From NCBI GenBank assembly GCA_025938035.1, contig JAICQE010000001.1:15975-79974 (forward strand): a stretch of 64,000 nt of DNA, in the 5' to 3' direction. The position numbers were made by a program, and so were the translations under genes. Of this stretch, positions 25,316 to 33,400 are shown piece after piece. Every line of letters starts with the position of its first letter. Position 1 is the stretch's first letter. This DNA comes from Vicinamibacteria bacterium. Lineage in GTDB: Bacteria > Acidobacteriota > Vicinamibacteria > Vicinamibacterales > UBA2999. Below the pieces are notes generated by a model, which worked only from the letters and a program-made list of their open reading frames with translations, had not been told where the DNA came from and ran no database searches.

Positions 25316-27441
25316 GCCTGCTCCACCACGCGACGCTGTACAGCGTCCTGAATCATTCGGACCAGGGTTGCCGGGCTGAACGGCTTCTGCAGGAAGCCCG
25401 CGACCTCGTGAGGTCCGAAACGCGCCACGGCATCGGGTTCGGTGTATCCGCTCATCAGCACGACCGGCAGATCAGGGTGCATCTGCCTGATCACGTGACA
25501 GGTATCGGCGCCGCTCAAACGCGGCATGGTCATGTCGAGAAGCACCGCGTCGAACTCGCCGCGGCGCTCACGGAGCGCTGCCACGCCCTCCTCGCCGTCG
25601 CAGGCACCGACAACGCGGAATCCCGACCGCTCGAGCGACAGGGTCGCTACGGTCCGCACGCCATCGTCATCGTCGACGACGAGGATGGTTGCGCCGGAAA
25701 GCGCCGTCTTCGCGATCACGCCTGGAACGTGACGATGCGATGAAGAAGCCGCGGCGGCGGGGAGCAGCAATCGGAAGCACGTGCCGAAACCGGGAGTCGA
25801 ATCCACCGTGACGGCCCCGCGGTGGCTGCGGACGATCCCCAGGACCGCGGCCAGCCCGAGGCCGCGTCCCGTGACCTTGGTCGTGAAGAACGGATCGAAG
25901 ATGCGCGCGAGCGTTGCCTGGTCCATGCCGCAGCCGGTATCCGCGACTTGCGCGAACACGAATTCTCCCGGCGCGACATCGGCACCGATGCAGCTTTGCG
26001 CGAGGTAGTCACGTGTGGCAGACAGGCGGCCGGTGGCGATCTCTATTCGCCCTGCGGTTCCGCCAATCGCGTCAGCCGCGTTCGTCACGAGATTCATGAC
26101 GACTTGACGCAGCTGCGATGCGTCGGCCTCGACGTCCGGCAGGTCATCCGCGAGGCGCACGTCGATCTCCGCCGTCCGCGGCACCACGGTGCGGAGGAGC
26201 GTGACGAGCTCGCCGACGATCTCCGACAGGTTGAGGCGCTGGACGACGAACCGCCCTCGGCCCGCGTAGGCGAGCATCTGCCGCGTCAGTTCCGCGGCGC
26301 GTTGAGCCGCGAGCTCGATATCCGTCAAGCGTCCGCGTGCCGGCGACGCGGGATCGATCTCCGCAATCGCCAGGCCGGCGTTGCCGAGCACGCTGACCAG
26401 CAGGTTGTTGAAATCGTGCGCGATCCCGCCGGCCAGCACGCCAAGGCTCTCCAGCTTCTGCACGTGCAGCATCTGCCGCTCGAGCGTGCGGCGCTCTTCT
26501 TCGGCTCTGAGGCGGGCGGTGACGTCGCGAAACGAGAAGACGCGGCCGACGGTCCGGCCGTCAACGCGCTGCGGTCGTGAATACCGCTCGAACACCCGGC
26601 CGTCTTTCAGGTGTGTGACGGATCGGTGTTCGCCGTCGCTGGCAACTGCGGCTTCGTAGTTCGCCTTGACGGCATCGGGGTGAACGCACTGCGTCGGCAC
26701 CCATGCGAGCCATGCCTCCACCGATCCGCTGTCGATCACGTCGGCCGGCGGATTCCACATCTCGATCACGCGCTGGTTGAATCGGGTCACGCGTCCGTGT
26801 TCGTCGGTCACGAAGATTCCGTCGGCGGCGGCCTCCACCGTCGCTGAATAGAGCGCCAGCTCGCGTCTGAGGTCGTGATCCATCGCCGCGCGTTCGAACG
26901 CCGCGCCGAGCACGTGGGCCACCGCCTGGACGAAAAACAGATCTTCGCGCGAGTACGTTCGCTCGTGCCTCGCGCCGACGACGAGCAGCCCGTACGGCCG
27001 CGTGCGGCCGGGAATACGCATCGCCACGGTGTGCCGCAGTCCCTCCTGCGCCGCCAGCGAGTCTGGTTCAGGATGCGGTTCGGACGGCGAATCGCAGACC
27101 GGCGTTTCGGACTCGAGCGCACACGCCGGAAACCTCGAACGATCGGGCCGCAGGCACGTCTGGCCGGGGACCGACGCGATGAGACCATGCCCGGCACGTA
27201 AGAGGAGCCGGTCGTCGTGGGCCGCCTCGCAGACAGCGGCCATGCCAACCGCCAGCGTCTCGGCGACGAGGCTGACCGTCTGGTCGAGGAGCAGCGGAAA
27301 GTCCGCACCGGCCAGCGCCCGTTGGCTCAGCGTGGCGACCGCGGCGTGCCCTCGCGCGGCGTCATGCGACCGGCGTTCGACCCGAACAGACGGCACCACC
27401 CCATCGTCATGGCGGTCGAGGGCGGGTTTCGAGGTCGGCAA
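25312..27441 (-). CDS. hybrid sensor histidine kinase (GAF-PAS-HK-REC)
   Basis: A 709-aa cytoplasmic kinase. Residues about 30-190 form a GAF-like domain, about 205-320 a PAS domain (ALYSATVEAAADGIFVTDEHG), and then a DHp with phospho-His342 in GGIAHDFNNLL. The HATPase domain has N box VMNLVTNAADAIGG, then DTGCGMD and GRGLGLAAVLG. The C-terminal receiver starts LVVDDDDGVRTVATL, with phospho-Asp636 in LLDMTMPRLSG and Lys in FLQKPFSP. It starts with TTG. No membrane segment is present, so it senses a soluble or indirect signal. Output is unknown because no separate response regulator lies nearby; the 74-aa coupled protein is the only partner candidate. Confidence 0.93.
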   Translation of the reverse strand: MPTSKPALDRHDDGVVPSVRVERRSHDAARGHAAVATLSQRALAGADFPLLLDQTVSLVAETLAVGMAAVCEAAHDDRLLLRAGHGLIASVPGQTCLRPDRSRFPACALESETPVCDSPSEPHPEPDSLAAQEGLRHTVAMRIPGRTRPYGLLVVGARHERTYSREDLFFVQAVAHVLGAAFERAAMDHDLRRELALYSATVEAAADGIFVTDEHGRVTRFNQRVIEMWNPPADVIDSGSVEAWLAWVPTQCVHPDAVKANYEAAVASDGEHRSVTHLKDGRVFERYSRPQRVDGRTVGRVFSFRDVTARLRAEEERRTLERQMLHVQKLESLGVLAGGIAHDFNNLLVSVLGNAGLAIAEIDPASPARGRLTDIELAAQRAAELTRQMLAYAGRGRFVVQRLNLSEIVGELVTLLRTVVPRTAEIDVRLADDLPDVEADASQLRQVVMNLVTNAADAIGGTAGRIEIATGRLSATRDYLAQSCIGADVAPGEFVFAQVADTGCGMDQATLARIFDPFFTTKVTGRGLGLAAVLGIVRSHRGAVTVDSTPGFGTCFRLLLPAAAASSSHRHVPGVIAKTALSGATILVVDDDDGVRTVATLSLERSGFRVVGACDGEEGVAALRERRGEFDAVLLDMTMPRLSGADTCHVIRQMHPDLPVVLMSGYTEPDAVARFGPHEVAGFLQKPFSPATLVRMIQDAVQRRVVEQA

Positions 27442-27525
27442 GCGTTTTCCTGCTTGTTGGGTATCGGTCGATGTCGCGGTTGACGACAGGAGTGTAAGTA
27501 CGGTGAATCGACGTGCTACGGAGGG

Positions 27526-28119
27526 CTAGCGGCCGAGCGCCTCGTAATCCCCCGGCGTGTCCACGTCGACGAGGCACCCCTCGTCCGTGACCGGTACATT
27601 CAGAATTTCGCCGGCGTGCGCACGGACGACGGCCTTCGCTCCGACGTCGAGCGGCGCCTGCCGCAACTCCTGGAAGAGACGCCGATCGAACACCACCGGA
27701 TGACCGTGCCGCTCGCCGATCGCGGGGCGAACGATCGGCGCGCCGGTCCGGTGCCATTCGGAAACGACGAGGCGAACGGTCTCCGGCGTCATGAGGGGGA
27801 CATCCACGAGCGTCACGACCGCTGCAGGTGCGTTGGCGGGGAGCTGGTCGATTCCGATCAGCAGGGAGGAAAGCTGACCACGAGACGGATCAGGGTTGCG
27901 AACGACCTGCGGTGACACCGCCGGCGCGCCATGCGCGAGCGCAGCAGTAATTCGCTCGTGATCACGGCCGGTCACCACGACGATTTCGGTGAGGCCCGCC
28001 GCGGCAAATGTGTCGGCGATCGCCGCGACGAAGGGTCTGCCGTCGCGCGTGAGGAGCAAAGCCTTGGGGAACCCCATCCGGGCCGAGTCCCCCGCAGCGA
28101 GAATCACCCCAGGCAGCAT
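27526..28119 (-). CDS. MocA-like nucleotidyltransferase
   Basis: A 197-aa MobA-like NTP-transferase. The signature LPGVILAAGDSARMGFPKALLL contains the nucleotide-binding glycine loop and Lys. VTLVDVPLMTPETV contains the metal-binding Asp, followed by RPAIGERHGHPVVFDRRLF. The family includes MocA (molybdenum cofactor cytidylyltransferase) and related enzymes for xanthine dehydrogenase maturation. moaE and moaD occur at 36.9-37.6 kb, but no molybdoenzyme is in the window, so the specific substrate is uncertain. The ATG at 28119 is chosen to match the family N-terminus. Confidence 0.85.
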   Translation of the reverse strand: MLPGVILAAGDSARMGFPKALLLTRDGRPFVAAIADTFAAAGLTEIVVVTGRDHERITAALAHGAPAVSPQVVRNPDPSRGQLSSLLIGIDQLPANAPAAVVTLVDVPLMTPETVRLVVSEWHRTGAPIVRPAIGERHGHPVVFDRRLFQELRQAPLDVGAKAVVRAHAGEILNVPVTDEGCLVDVDTPGDYEALGR

Positions 28120-28166
28120 GCGGCATCGTACGCCAACTGGTGGCAAGACAAGGACTTCGGGCACGC

Positions 28167-28195
28167 TTGACTTCGTACGACGTACTCCCTACACT
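28167..28195 (+). promoter_or_regulatory. predicted sigma-70 promoter of the first cold-shock gene
   Basis: TTGACT (28167-28172), a 17-bp spacer and TACACT (28190-28195). The start would be near 28202, giving a 5' leader of about 114 nt before the cold-shock ATG. Long leaders are typical of cold-shock genes that are controlled by RNA structure. Confidence 0.65.
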
Positions 28196-28315
28196 GGCCC
28201 AGCTTTTCGGCCGGTGCGCGCGTACGTCCTTCCTTTCGGGATCGGCCGCTCCGCGTGACGGCCGCAACGACGAGTCGAACATCTAACGATCGACGCGCAT
28301 CGGAGGACCGAGGTT

Positions 28316-28522
28316 ATGCCCACCGGGACTATCGCACGCCTCCTCATCGACAAGGGATTCGGATTCATCCGCGATGAGGGCGGTATCGAGCACTTCTTCC
28401 ATCGCAGCGCTGTACGCGGCGCTGTGTTCGAGCTGCTCCGAGAGGGCCAGCGTGTGGAATTTCAACCGGAGGAATCGGCCAAGGGACCGCGAGCAGGCGA
28501 TATCCGCCTGATCGAGGGGTAA
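28316..28522 (+). CDS. cold-shock domain protein
   Basis: A 68-aa single CSD protein. The RNA-binding motifs are KGFGFIRDEGG (RNP1) and EHFFHRSAV (RNP2), followed by GQRVEFQPEESAKGPRAGDI. It binds single-stranded nucleic acid as an RNA chaperone. A strong GGAGGACCGAGGTT leader precedes the ATG. A second cold-shock gene is convergent 82 bp away; the two proteins share the RGFGFIRDDGG/KGFGFIRDEGG core but differ in the loop and C-terminus. Confidence 0.93.
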   Translation: MPTGTIARLLIDKGFGFIRDEGGIEHFFHRSAVRGAVFELLREGQRVEFQPEESAKGPRAGDIRLIEG

Positions 28523-28559
28523 GGGGCCTGATCGAAGGATACGGATTCGCGTCCTCGAT

Positions 28560-28588
28560 CTCCCGGCCCGCCAATCGGGGGCCGGGAG
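28560..28588. terminator. bidirectional hairpin between convergent cold-shock genes
   Basis: A perfect 10-bp stem CTCCCGGCCC/GGGCCGGGAG with a 9-nt loop lies in the gap between the two convergent cold-shock genes. No T tract follows on either strand. It may terminate or protect the 3' ends of both transcripts. Confidence 0.6.
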
Positions 28589-28604
28589 CACTTCCCGCCA
28601 GGTC

Positions 28605-28808
28605 TCAGGATTCCGCCCGGATGTTGCCCGCCCGCGGACCCTTCTGCGACGGCTCTTCGTCGAAGCTGACGCGCTGACCCTCGTTGAGCTGTTCAAATCC
28701 TCCGGCTTCAACCGAGCTGCGGTGGAAGAACCACTCCTGACCGCCATCGTCGCGGATGAAGCCGAAGCCGCGATCTCTCACCAGACGTTTGATTGTTCCG
28801 TTCGCCAC
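28605..28808 (-). CDS. cold-shock domain protein
   Basis: A 67-aa CSD protein with RDRGFGFIRDDGGQEWFFHRS and GQRVSFDEEPSQKGPRAGNI. The GTG start at 28808 (VANGTIKRLV) is preferred because GGAGGG lies seven to eight bases upstream; a longer frame from 28844 would add a basic, non-homologous extension. It is convergent with the other cold-shock gene. Confidence 0.92.
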   Translation of the reverse strand: MANGTIKRLVRDRGFGFIRDDGGQEWFFHRSSVEAGGFEQLNEGQRVSFDEEPSQKGPRAGNIRAES

Positions 28809-28870
28809 GTGCAGAACCCTCCGTGTGTCGCGCCGGCGACCCATTGACAAGCGAATCAAGTTTTGTTCCG

Positions 28871-29584
28871 TCAGGAAAACCATCGACGTAAGCCCGACCG
28901 TGGTTTCAACGCGCCTGTGGCGGGCTGAAGCTCGAGCACTGAGTCGGCGGCGGCCCCGGCAAACGCGGCGTCTGCGGTCATCAGAAGCGTGGCGAGGCCG
29001 CGATTGCGTGAGATGCGGCGGACGTCGCTGGCGAAGCTCGGCGATTCCTCGCGCGCCAGCAGGGCATTCGGGTGCTCCGCCAGAAGGACGCGTGGGTGCA
29101 GAGCGAGCGCGCGACCGAGACGCAGCCGAAGCTGATCCGTTGGCGTCAGTGCTGATGTCGGGAGCGCCATTCTGTCTGCTGCAAGCCCGACCTCGGACGC
29201 GAGGCGCCGCACTTCCTCGCGGATGGGCGGCGGCATCACGTCAATATCCAGCGAGATCGGCAGGGCCAGGTTTTGCTCCGCGGTGAATTGCTCCACGAGC
29301 AGGGCGCGGCCGCTAATCAAGCCGAAGCGATCGAGCCCGGTCACCCAGTCGTCAACGGCACTGATGGATTCCGTTGACCGGCCGAACACTCGGACCTCGC
29401 CTTCATCGGGCAGCTGGGCGCCCGTAATCAGATTGACGAGAACCTCCGCCATTGCCGCGTCCAGGCCGAGCAAGGCGATCGATTGACCCGCTCGAAGCTC
29501 CAGGCGCTGGATACGGAGCGGACGAAGCGCGCGGTAATCCTTGGAGACACCGGCCACCTCGACGAGGAGCTCGCCGTCAGCCAT
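28871..29584 (-). CDS. degenerate ABC-type ATPase domain protein
   Basis: A 237-aa protein with the full length and order of an ABC ATPase but without its catalytic residues. The Walker A region reads LLGLDAAMAEVL, lacking the GKS/T. The Q-loop region reads LLVEQFTAEQNLALP. The signature region reads ALTPTDQLRLRLGRALALHP instead of LSGGQ. Walker B reads VLLAEHPNALL, and the switch-loop His is replaced by Ala in LLMTADAAFA. It most resembles the MlaF/LptB type of soluble ATPase. It should not hydrolyse ATP. It overlaps the PHP gene stop by 8 bases; a scaffold or regulatory role is inferred. Confidence 0.75.
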   Translation of the reverse strand: MADGELLVEVAGVSKDYRALRPLRIQRLELRAGQSIALLGLDAAMAEVLVNLITGAQLPDEGEVRVFGRSTESISAVDDWVTGLDRFGLISGRALLVEQFTAEQNLALPISLDIDVMPPPIREEVRRLASEVGLAADRMALPTSALTPTDQLRLRLGRALALHPRVLLAEHPNALLAREESPSFASDVRRISRNRGLATLLMTADAAFAGAAADSVLELQPATGALKPRSGLRRWFS

Positions 29585-30404
29585 CCGTACGGCGTGCGCC
29601 GACCAGCCTGGTCCACTCGCTCTCCGGCAGGACTGATGCGCCCGGCGCGATGCCATGGGCAGGGTCGCCGTGAAAATCCGAACCGCCGGTGACCATGAAG
29701 TCCAGCTGCCGGGCCATCGCCAGATACGCCGTCACCGCACTTGCGTCGTGATCGGAGTGATACACCTCGATGGCATCGAGGCCGGCGCTGCGCAACGCAG
29801 CAATTCGATCGTCGATGAGGGTCCGGCCGGGATGGGCGAGCGAGACCAATCCGCCGGCGCGATGCACGATTCCAATCACCTCTTCCGGCGACGCACCGGG
29901 GCGCTCGATGAACGCAGGGCACCCGCGTCCGAGCCACTTGTCGAACGCCTCCTGCGTCGTGGCCACGTAGCCGGCGTCGATCATCGCCCGCGCAAGCCGT
30001 GGTCGCCCGATCGACTTGCTGCTCTGGCGCTGCGCTTCCTCGAGCACTGGCTGAACGTCGACGGGCATTCCCAGCGCGCCGAGCCGGTTCGCGATGTCGA
30101 CGATGCGGGCGATCCGCGTCGCACGCTGCGCGGTCAGGAACTGCGCGAATGCACCGTCCCGGCGATCGAAAAAGTAGCCGAGCATATGCACGTCGCGGCC
30201 TCGATCGACGGCGGTGATCTCGATGCCCGGTATGAGCAGTACTCCGCGGCGCGACGCCTCGGCGGCTGCCTCATCGAAACCGTCGGTCGTGTCGTGGTCG
30301 GTCACGGCGAGGATTCGAACGCCCGACGCGGCCGCATGCGCGACGAGTTCAGTCGGCGTCAGGCGTCCGTCTGAGGCTGTGGTGTGGAGATGAAGGTCGA
30401 TCAC
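29577..30404 (-). CDS. PHP-domain phosphoesterase (RNase AM/TrpH-like)
   Basis: A 275-aa PHP-domain metal-dependent phosphoesterase. All metal-binding motifs are visible: IDLHLHTTASDG, VTDHDTTDG, PGIEITAVD, VSLAHPGRTL, EVYHSDHD and GGSDFHG. Characterised relatives are 5'-3' exoribonucleases/3',5'-nucleoside bisphosphate phosphatases (YciV/RNase AM). Length is normal. It is followed, with an 8-base overlap, by the degenerate ABC protein. Cytoplasmic. Confidence 0.92.
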   Translation of the reverse strand: MIDLHLHTTASDGRLTPTELVAHAAASGVRILAVTDHDTTDGFDEAAAEASRRGVLLIPGIEITAVDRGRDVHMLGYFFDRRDGAFAQFLTAQRATRIARIVDIANRLGALGMPVDVQPVLEEAQRQSSKSIGRPRLARAMIDAGYVATTQEAFDKWLGRGCPAFIERPGASPEEVIGIVHRAGGLVSLAHPGRTLIDDRIAALRSAGLDAIEVYHSDHDASAVTAYLAMARQLDFMVTGGSDFHGDPAHGIAPGASVLPESEWTRLVGARRTDG

Positions 30405-30425
30405 AGCGGGGGCGCGACGACCCCG

Positions 30426-31403
30426 TCAGCGTGGCGTGCGAGCCGACGTCGCGGCGGCGCGGCGCGGCGCCTTTCCCTGCCGTTTCGCGAGCGCCTTGTA
30501 TTCGCGGACCAGTAAATCGAGGTGATTGCGTTCCTCGTCGGCAAATTCCAGGAAGATTTGTTTGCCCTCGGAGTCTTCGAACCGTTCGCCGTACTTCTTG
30601 AAGAACCGGTGTGAACCGCGCTCGCAGCGGATGCCAATCATCAACGCCTGCTCGTCGTTCACGCCGCGGAGCAGCCGCTCGGCACCCTCCGCAAACAACC
30701 CGTTTGCCGCGCCCTTGAAGAACAGGAACTTCGGCCGTGACTCGAGCTGCGGATCGCGCAGCAACAGCTGGCTGTAGCGCTCCTCGAGCTTGCCGAGATG
30801 CTCTTTCTCTTCCATCGCCAGGTCATGAAAGATCTTCCGGCCGCGGGCGTCCTTGGCAATTCTGGCGGCGCGTGAATAGAACTCCAACCCGCTCTTCTCG
30901 GTGGCGATCGCAATCTGCAGCGCGTCGCGGGCGAACACCAGGTCGGTATGTCCGACGTCGGTCGCCGCGGCGGGACGGCCAGTCCGGCATGCCTCGCACG
31001 TGCCGTATATCTGGACGACGCTCTGCGCCGGCGCGAACGCGCGTGCCGCTGCCACCTCTTCGACGAGCGCCTCGATATCCGAGCTGAGGAACTCGAACGA
31101 GCGATGACAGGTCTTGCAGATCAGGTGGAAGTGCCGCGGCTGACGCCATGAGTGCTCGAAGCGGAAGCGTCCTTCGCCGAAGTCGACTTTCCGGGCGATG
31201 CCGGCATCGACCATCCACTGCAGGGTGCGGTAGACGGTAGCCCGGCTGATCCGCTGATCTTCCTTACGGATGATGTCGACGAGATCGTCGGCGCTGAAGT
31301 GTCCTTCCTGACGGAGGAAGACGTTGACGATTTGCTCGCGTTTGCTGGAGCGCTTGCCGCCTTCCGGCTTCAGCCTGGTGAGATCGGGAAAGGCCGTAGG
31401 CAC
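30426..31403 (-). CDS. Fur-family repressor fused to a rubrerythrin/ferritin-like domain
   Basis: A 325-aa two-domain protein. Residues about 15-145 form a Fur-family DNA-binding and metal-sensing domain: SADDLVDIIRKEDQRISRATVYRTL, then HFHLICKTCHRSFEF and YGTCEACRTG, two CxxC pairs that would bind structural zinc. Residues about 160-300 form a ferritin-like four-helix domain with EKSGLEFYSRAARIAKD, MEEKEHLGKLEERY and ADEERNHLDLLVREY, supplying the ExxH di-iron ligands. The GTG start is 17 bases after the erpA-like gene stop. It likely senses iron or peroxide and may detoxify it. The fusion is unusual for Fur proteins. Confidence 0.85.
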   Translation of the reverse strand: MPTAFPDLTRLKPEGGKRSSKREQIVNVFLRQEGHFSADDLVDIIRKEDQRISRATVYRTLQWMVDAGIARKVDFGEGRFRFEHSWRQPRHFHLICKTCHRSFEFLSSDIEALVEEVAAARAFAPAQSVVQIYGTCEACRTGRPAAATDVGHTDLVFARDALQIAIATEKSGLEFYSRAARIAKDARGRKIFHDLAMEEKEHLGKLEERYSQLLLRDPQLESRPKFLFFKGAANGLFAEGAERLLRGVNDEQALMIGIRCERGSHRFFKKYGERFEDSEGKQIFLEFADEERNHLDLLVREYKALAKRQGKAPRRAAATSARTPR

Positions 31404-31420
31404 CGCGAAGGCCCGCTCCC

Positions 31421-31744
31421 TTACACGCTGAATGACTGGCCGCAGCCGCAGGTGGACGTGGCGTTCGGGTTCTTGATCGTGAAGCCACCGCCCGTCACGG
31501 TATCGACGAAGTCGACCTCAGCGCCCTTGAGGTAGCTGATGCTGACCGGATCAACGAACAATCGGACGCCGTTCGACTCGAACACCTGATCGGCGTCGCC
31601 GCCGTTTTCCTCGATCATGAGGCCGTACTGGAACCCCGAGCAGCCGCCGCCCTGCACGAACACGCGCAGCCCGCTGCCCGCCTTTCCTTCTTCGACAAGC
31701 AGCTCGTTGATCTTCGACGCTGCCGTTGGGGACACATTGATCAT
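31421..31744 (-). CDS. erpA: A-type iron-sulfur carrier (ErpA/IscA family)
   Basis: A 107-aa HesB-like protein. The three conserved cysteines are in GGGCSGFQYGL and the C-terminal STCGCGQSF. The core FTIKNPNATSTCGCG matches the ErpA subgroup. It delivers iron-sulfur clusters to target enzymes. It lies upstream of the Fur-rubrerythrin gene by 17 bases. Its ATG coincides with the transcription start predicted from the promoter at 31751-31779, so the mRNA may be leaderless. Neighbouring class I fumarase is a plausible client. Confidence 0.93.
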   Translation of the reverse strand: MINVSPTAASKINELLVEEGKAGSGLRVFVQGGGCSGFQYGLMIEENGGDADQVFESNGVRLFVDPVSISYLKGAEVDFVDTVTGGGFTIKNPNATSTCGCGQSFSV

Positions 31745-31750
31745 ATGGAA

Positions 31751-31779
31751 ATTATACGCGCCGCCGACCGCTCCAGCAA
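31751..31779 (-). promoter_or_regulatory. predicted sigma-70 promoter of the erpA-like gene
   Basis: On the minus strand, TTGCTG (31774-31779), a 17-bp spacer and a perfect TATAAT (31751-31756). The start point seven bases downstream would be at the ATG itself, so there would be no 5' leader. No separate Shine-Dalgarno is visible. Confidence 0.6.
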
Positions 31780-31852
31780 AGGCGCCCCGGCTTATGCCTG
31801 CGCGCTATTCCTTTGATAATCAGCACCTTACACGGCGGGCTCATCAGGATCG

Positions 31853-33373
31853 CTACGCCCCGATAGCGGCTAACTGCTGGGCCGACTGTTGTTCAACGTC
31901 CTTGTGAAGGCTGTCGCCGTGCGCATCCATCGTGACGATCGCCGGAAAGTCCTCGATGGTCAGATGCCACATCGCCTCGGGTGTACCGAACTCCAGTAGT
32001 GAGACGCCATCGACGCTCTTGACGGTTCGAGCGTAGAACTGTGCGGCGCCGCCAATCGCATTGAGATACACGGCGCCGTGCTCTTTCAGTGCAGCGAGCG
32101 TCCGGGCGCCCATCCCGCCCTTGCCGATCACCGCACGGATGCCGAAGCGCTTGATGACGTCCGCCTGATACGGCTCCTCACGAATGCTGGTCGTCGGACC
32201 CGCGGCGGTGACTTTCCATCCCGCTCCATCCTTTGCGACGACCGGGCCGCAGTGATACAGGACCGCGCCGCGCAGATCGACCGGAGCATCGTGCGACATG
32301 AGGTGGTGATGCACTGCATCGCGGCCGGTGTACGCGCGCCCCGACACGAGCACGACATCCCCGACCTTCAGGCTGCGGATCTGTTCCTCCGTGAGCGGCG
32401 TGCGCAGGACGACCTCGCGCCCGGTTCTGCGGAAACCTTCCTGGTCCGCCATCGGTACCGCTGGCACCGACGGATCGCGATAGAGCCAGCGTTTGATCTC
32501 GCCGGTCCCGGCATCGAGCACCACGCCGAGACGCCGAAACGCCCAGCAGTTATAGGCAACGGAGACGAAGAAACTCGCCGGCAGGCGATTGAGCGCGGCG
32601 ATCTTGCACCCGATGAGCGAGACGCGGCCGCCGAATCCCATGGTGCCGATCCCGAGCGTGTTGACCTCGCCCATGATCGATGCTTCGAGCTCCGCCAGCC
32701 GCGCATCCGGGTTGATGTCGTCGAGTGTCCGGAACAGCTGCTCTTTCGCGACCACGTAGCCCGACGTCCGGTCGCCGCCAATGGCGACGCCAACCGCACC
32801 CGGCGCGCATCCCTTGCCCTGCGCCTGCCACACCGCGTGCAGGATGCACTTGCGGACGCCTGCGAGGGAACGATCGGCGCGGCCGAGATGCGCGAGTTCC
32901 GCCGGCAGCGAATACTGGGCGTTCATGTTCTCGCACCCTCCGCCCTTGAGGATCAATTTCACTTCGATCTCGTCGTCGTTCTGCCACTGTTCGAAGTGAA
33001 TGACCGGAGTGCCCGGGCCGAGGTTGCTGCCGGAGTTCTCGCCGGTGATGGAATCGACGGAGTTCGGTCGCAGCTTGCCGCGCCGTGTCGCCTCCGCGAT
33101 GGCGTCGCGGATCTGCGCCTTCATGACCAGCTGATTCGCGCCGACCGGCGTTTTGACCTCGAAGGTCGGCATGCCGGTATCCTGGCAAATCGCGCCTTCG
33201 CCGGCGCCGGCGAGGTCGATGTTCTGCGCGATGATCGACAACGCCTGGCCCGATTGGGTGGCGGCCGGCTCCTGGGCGCGCGCCATGGCCATCGCGGCGC
33301 GGACGTCAGGCGGCAAATCCGTCGATGTCCGGACGATCAGCGACACCATGCTGTCGAGAAAGCCTGCGGCCAT
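31853..33373 (-). CDS. fumA: class I fumarate hydratase (oxygen-sensitive, iron-sulfur)
   Basis: A 506-aa two-domain class I fumarase that interconverts fumarate and malate in the TCA cycle. The alpha domain contains Cys63 in AICQDTGMPTF, GENSGSNLGPGTP, Cys256 in SLIGCKIAALN and Cys276 in AYNCWAF, candidate ligands of the 4Fe-4S cluster. The beta domain (from about residue 310) has GKGGMGARTLAAL and GTPEAMWHLTIEDFPAIV. Length matches the family. The ATG at 33373 is divergent from the aspartase gene, with only 27 bp between them. A TATAAT (33382-33387) lies in this gap. Confidence 0.95.
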   Translation of the reverse strand: MAAGFLDSMVSLIVRTSTDLPPDVRAAMAMARAQEPAATQSGQALSIIAQNIDLAGAGEGAICQDTGMPTFEVKTPVGANQLVMKAQIRDAIAEATRRGKLRPNSVDSITGENSGSNLGPGTPVIHFEQWQNDDEIEVKLILKGGGCENMNAQYSLPAELAHLGRADRSLAGVRKCILHAVWQAQGKGCAPGAVGVAIGGDRTSGYVVAKEQLFRTLDDINPDARLAELEASIMGEVNTLGIGTMGFGGRVSLIGCKIAALNRLPASFFVSVAYNCWAFRRLGVVLDAGTGEIKRWLYRDPSVPAVPMADQEGFRRTGREVVLRTPLTEEQIRSLKVGDVVLVSGRAYTGRDAVHHHLMSHDAPVDLRGAVLYHCGPVVAKDGAGWKVTAAGPTTSIREEPYQADVIKRFGIRAVIGKGGMGARTLAALKEHGAVYLNAIGGAAQFYARTVKSVDGVSLLEFGTPEAMWHLTIEDFPAIVTMDAHGDSLHKDVEQQSAQQLAAIGA

Positions 33374-33400
33374 CCGCTCAGTATAATTGAGCCGGTCGCC

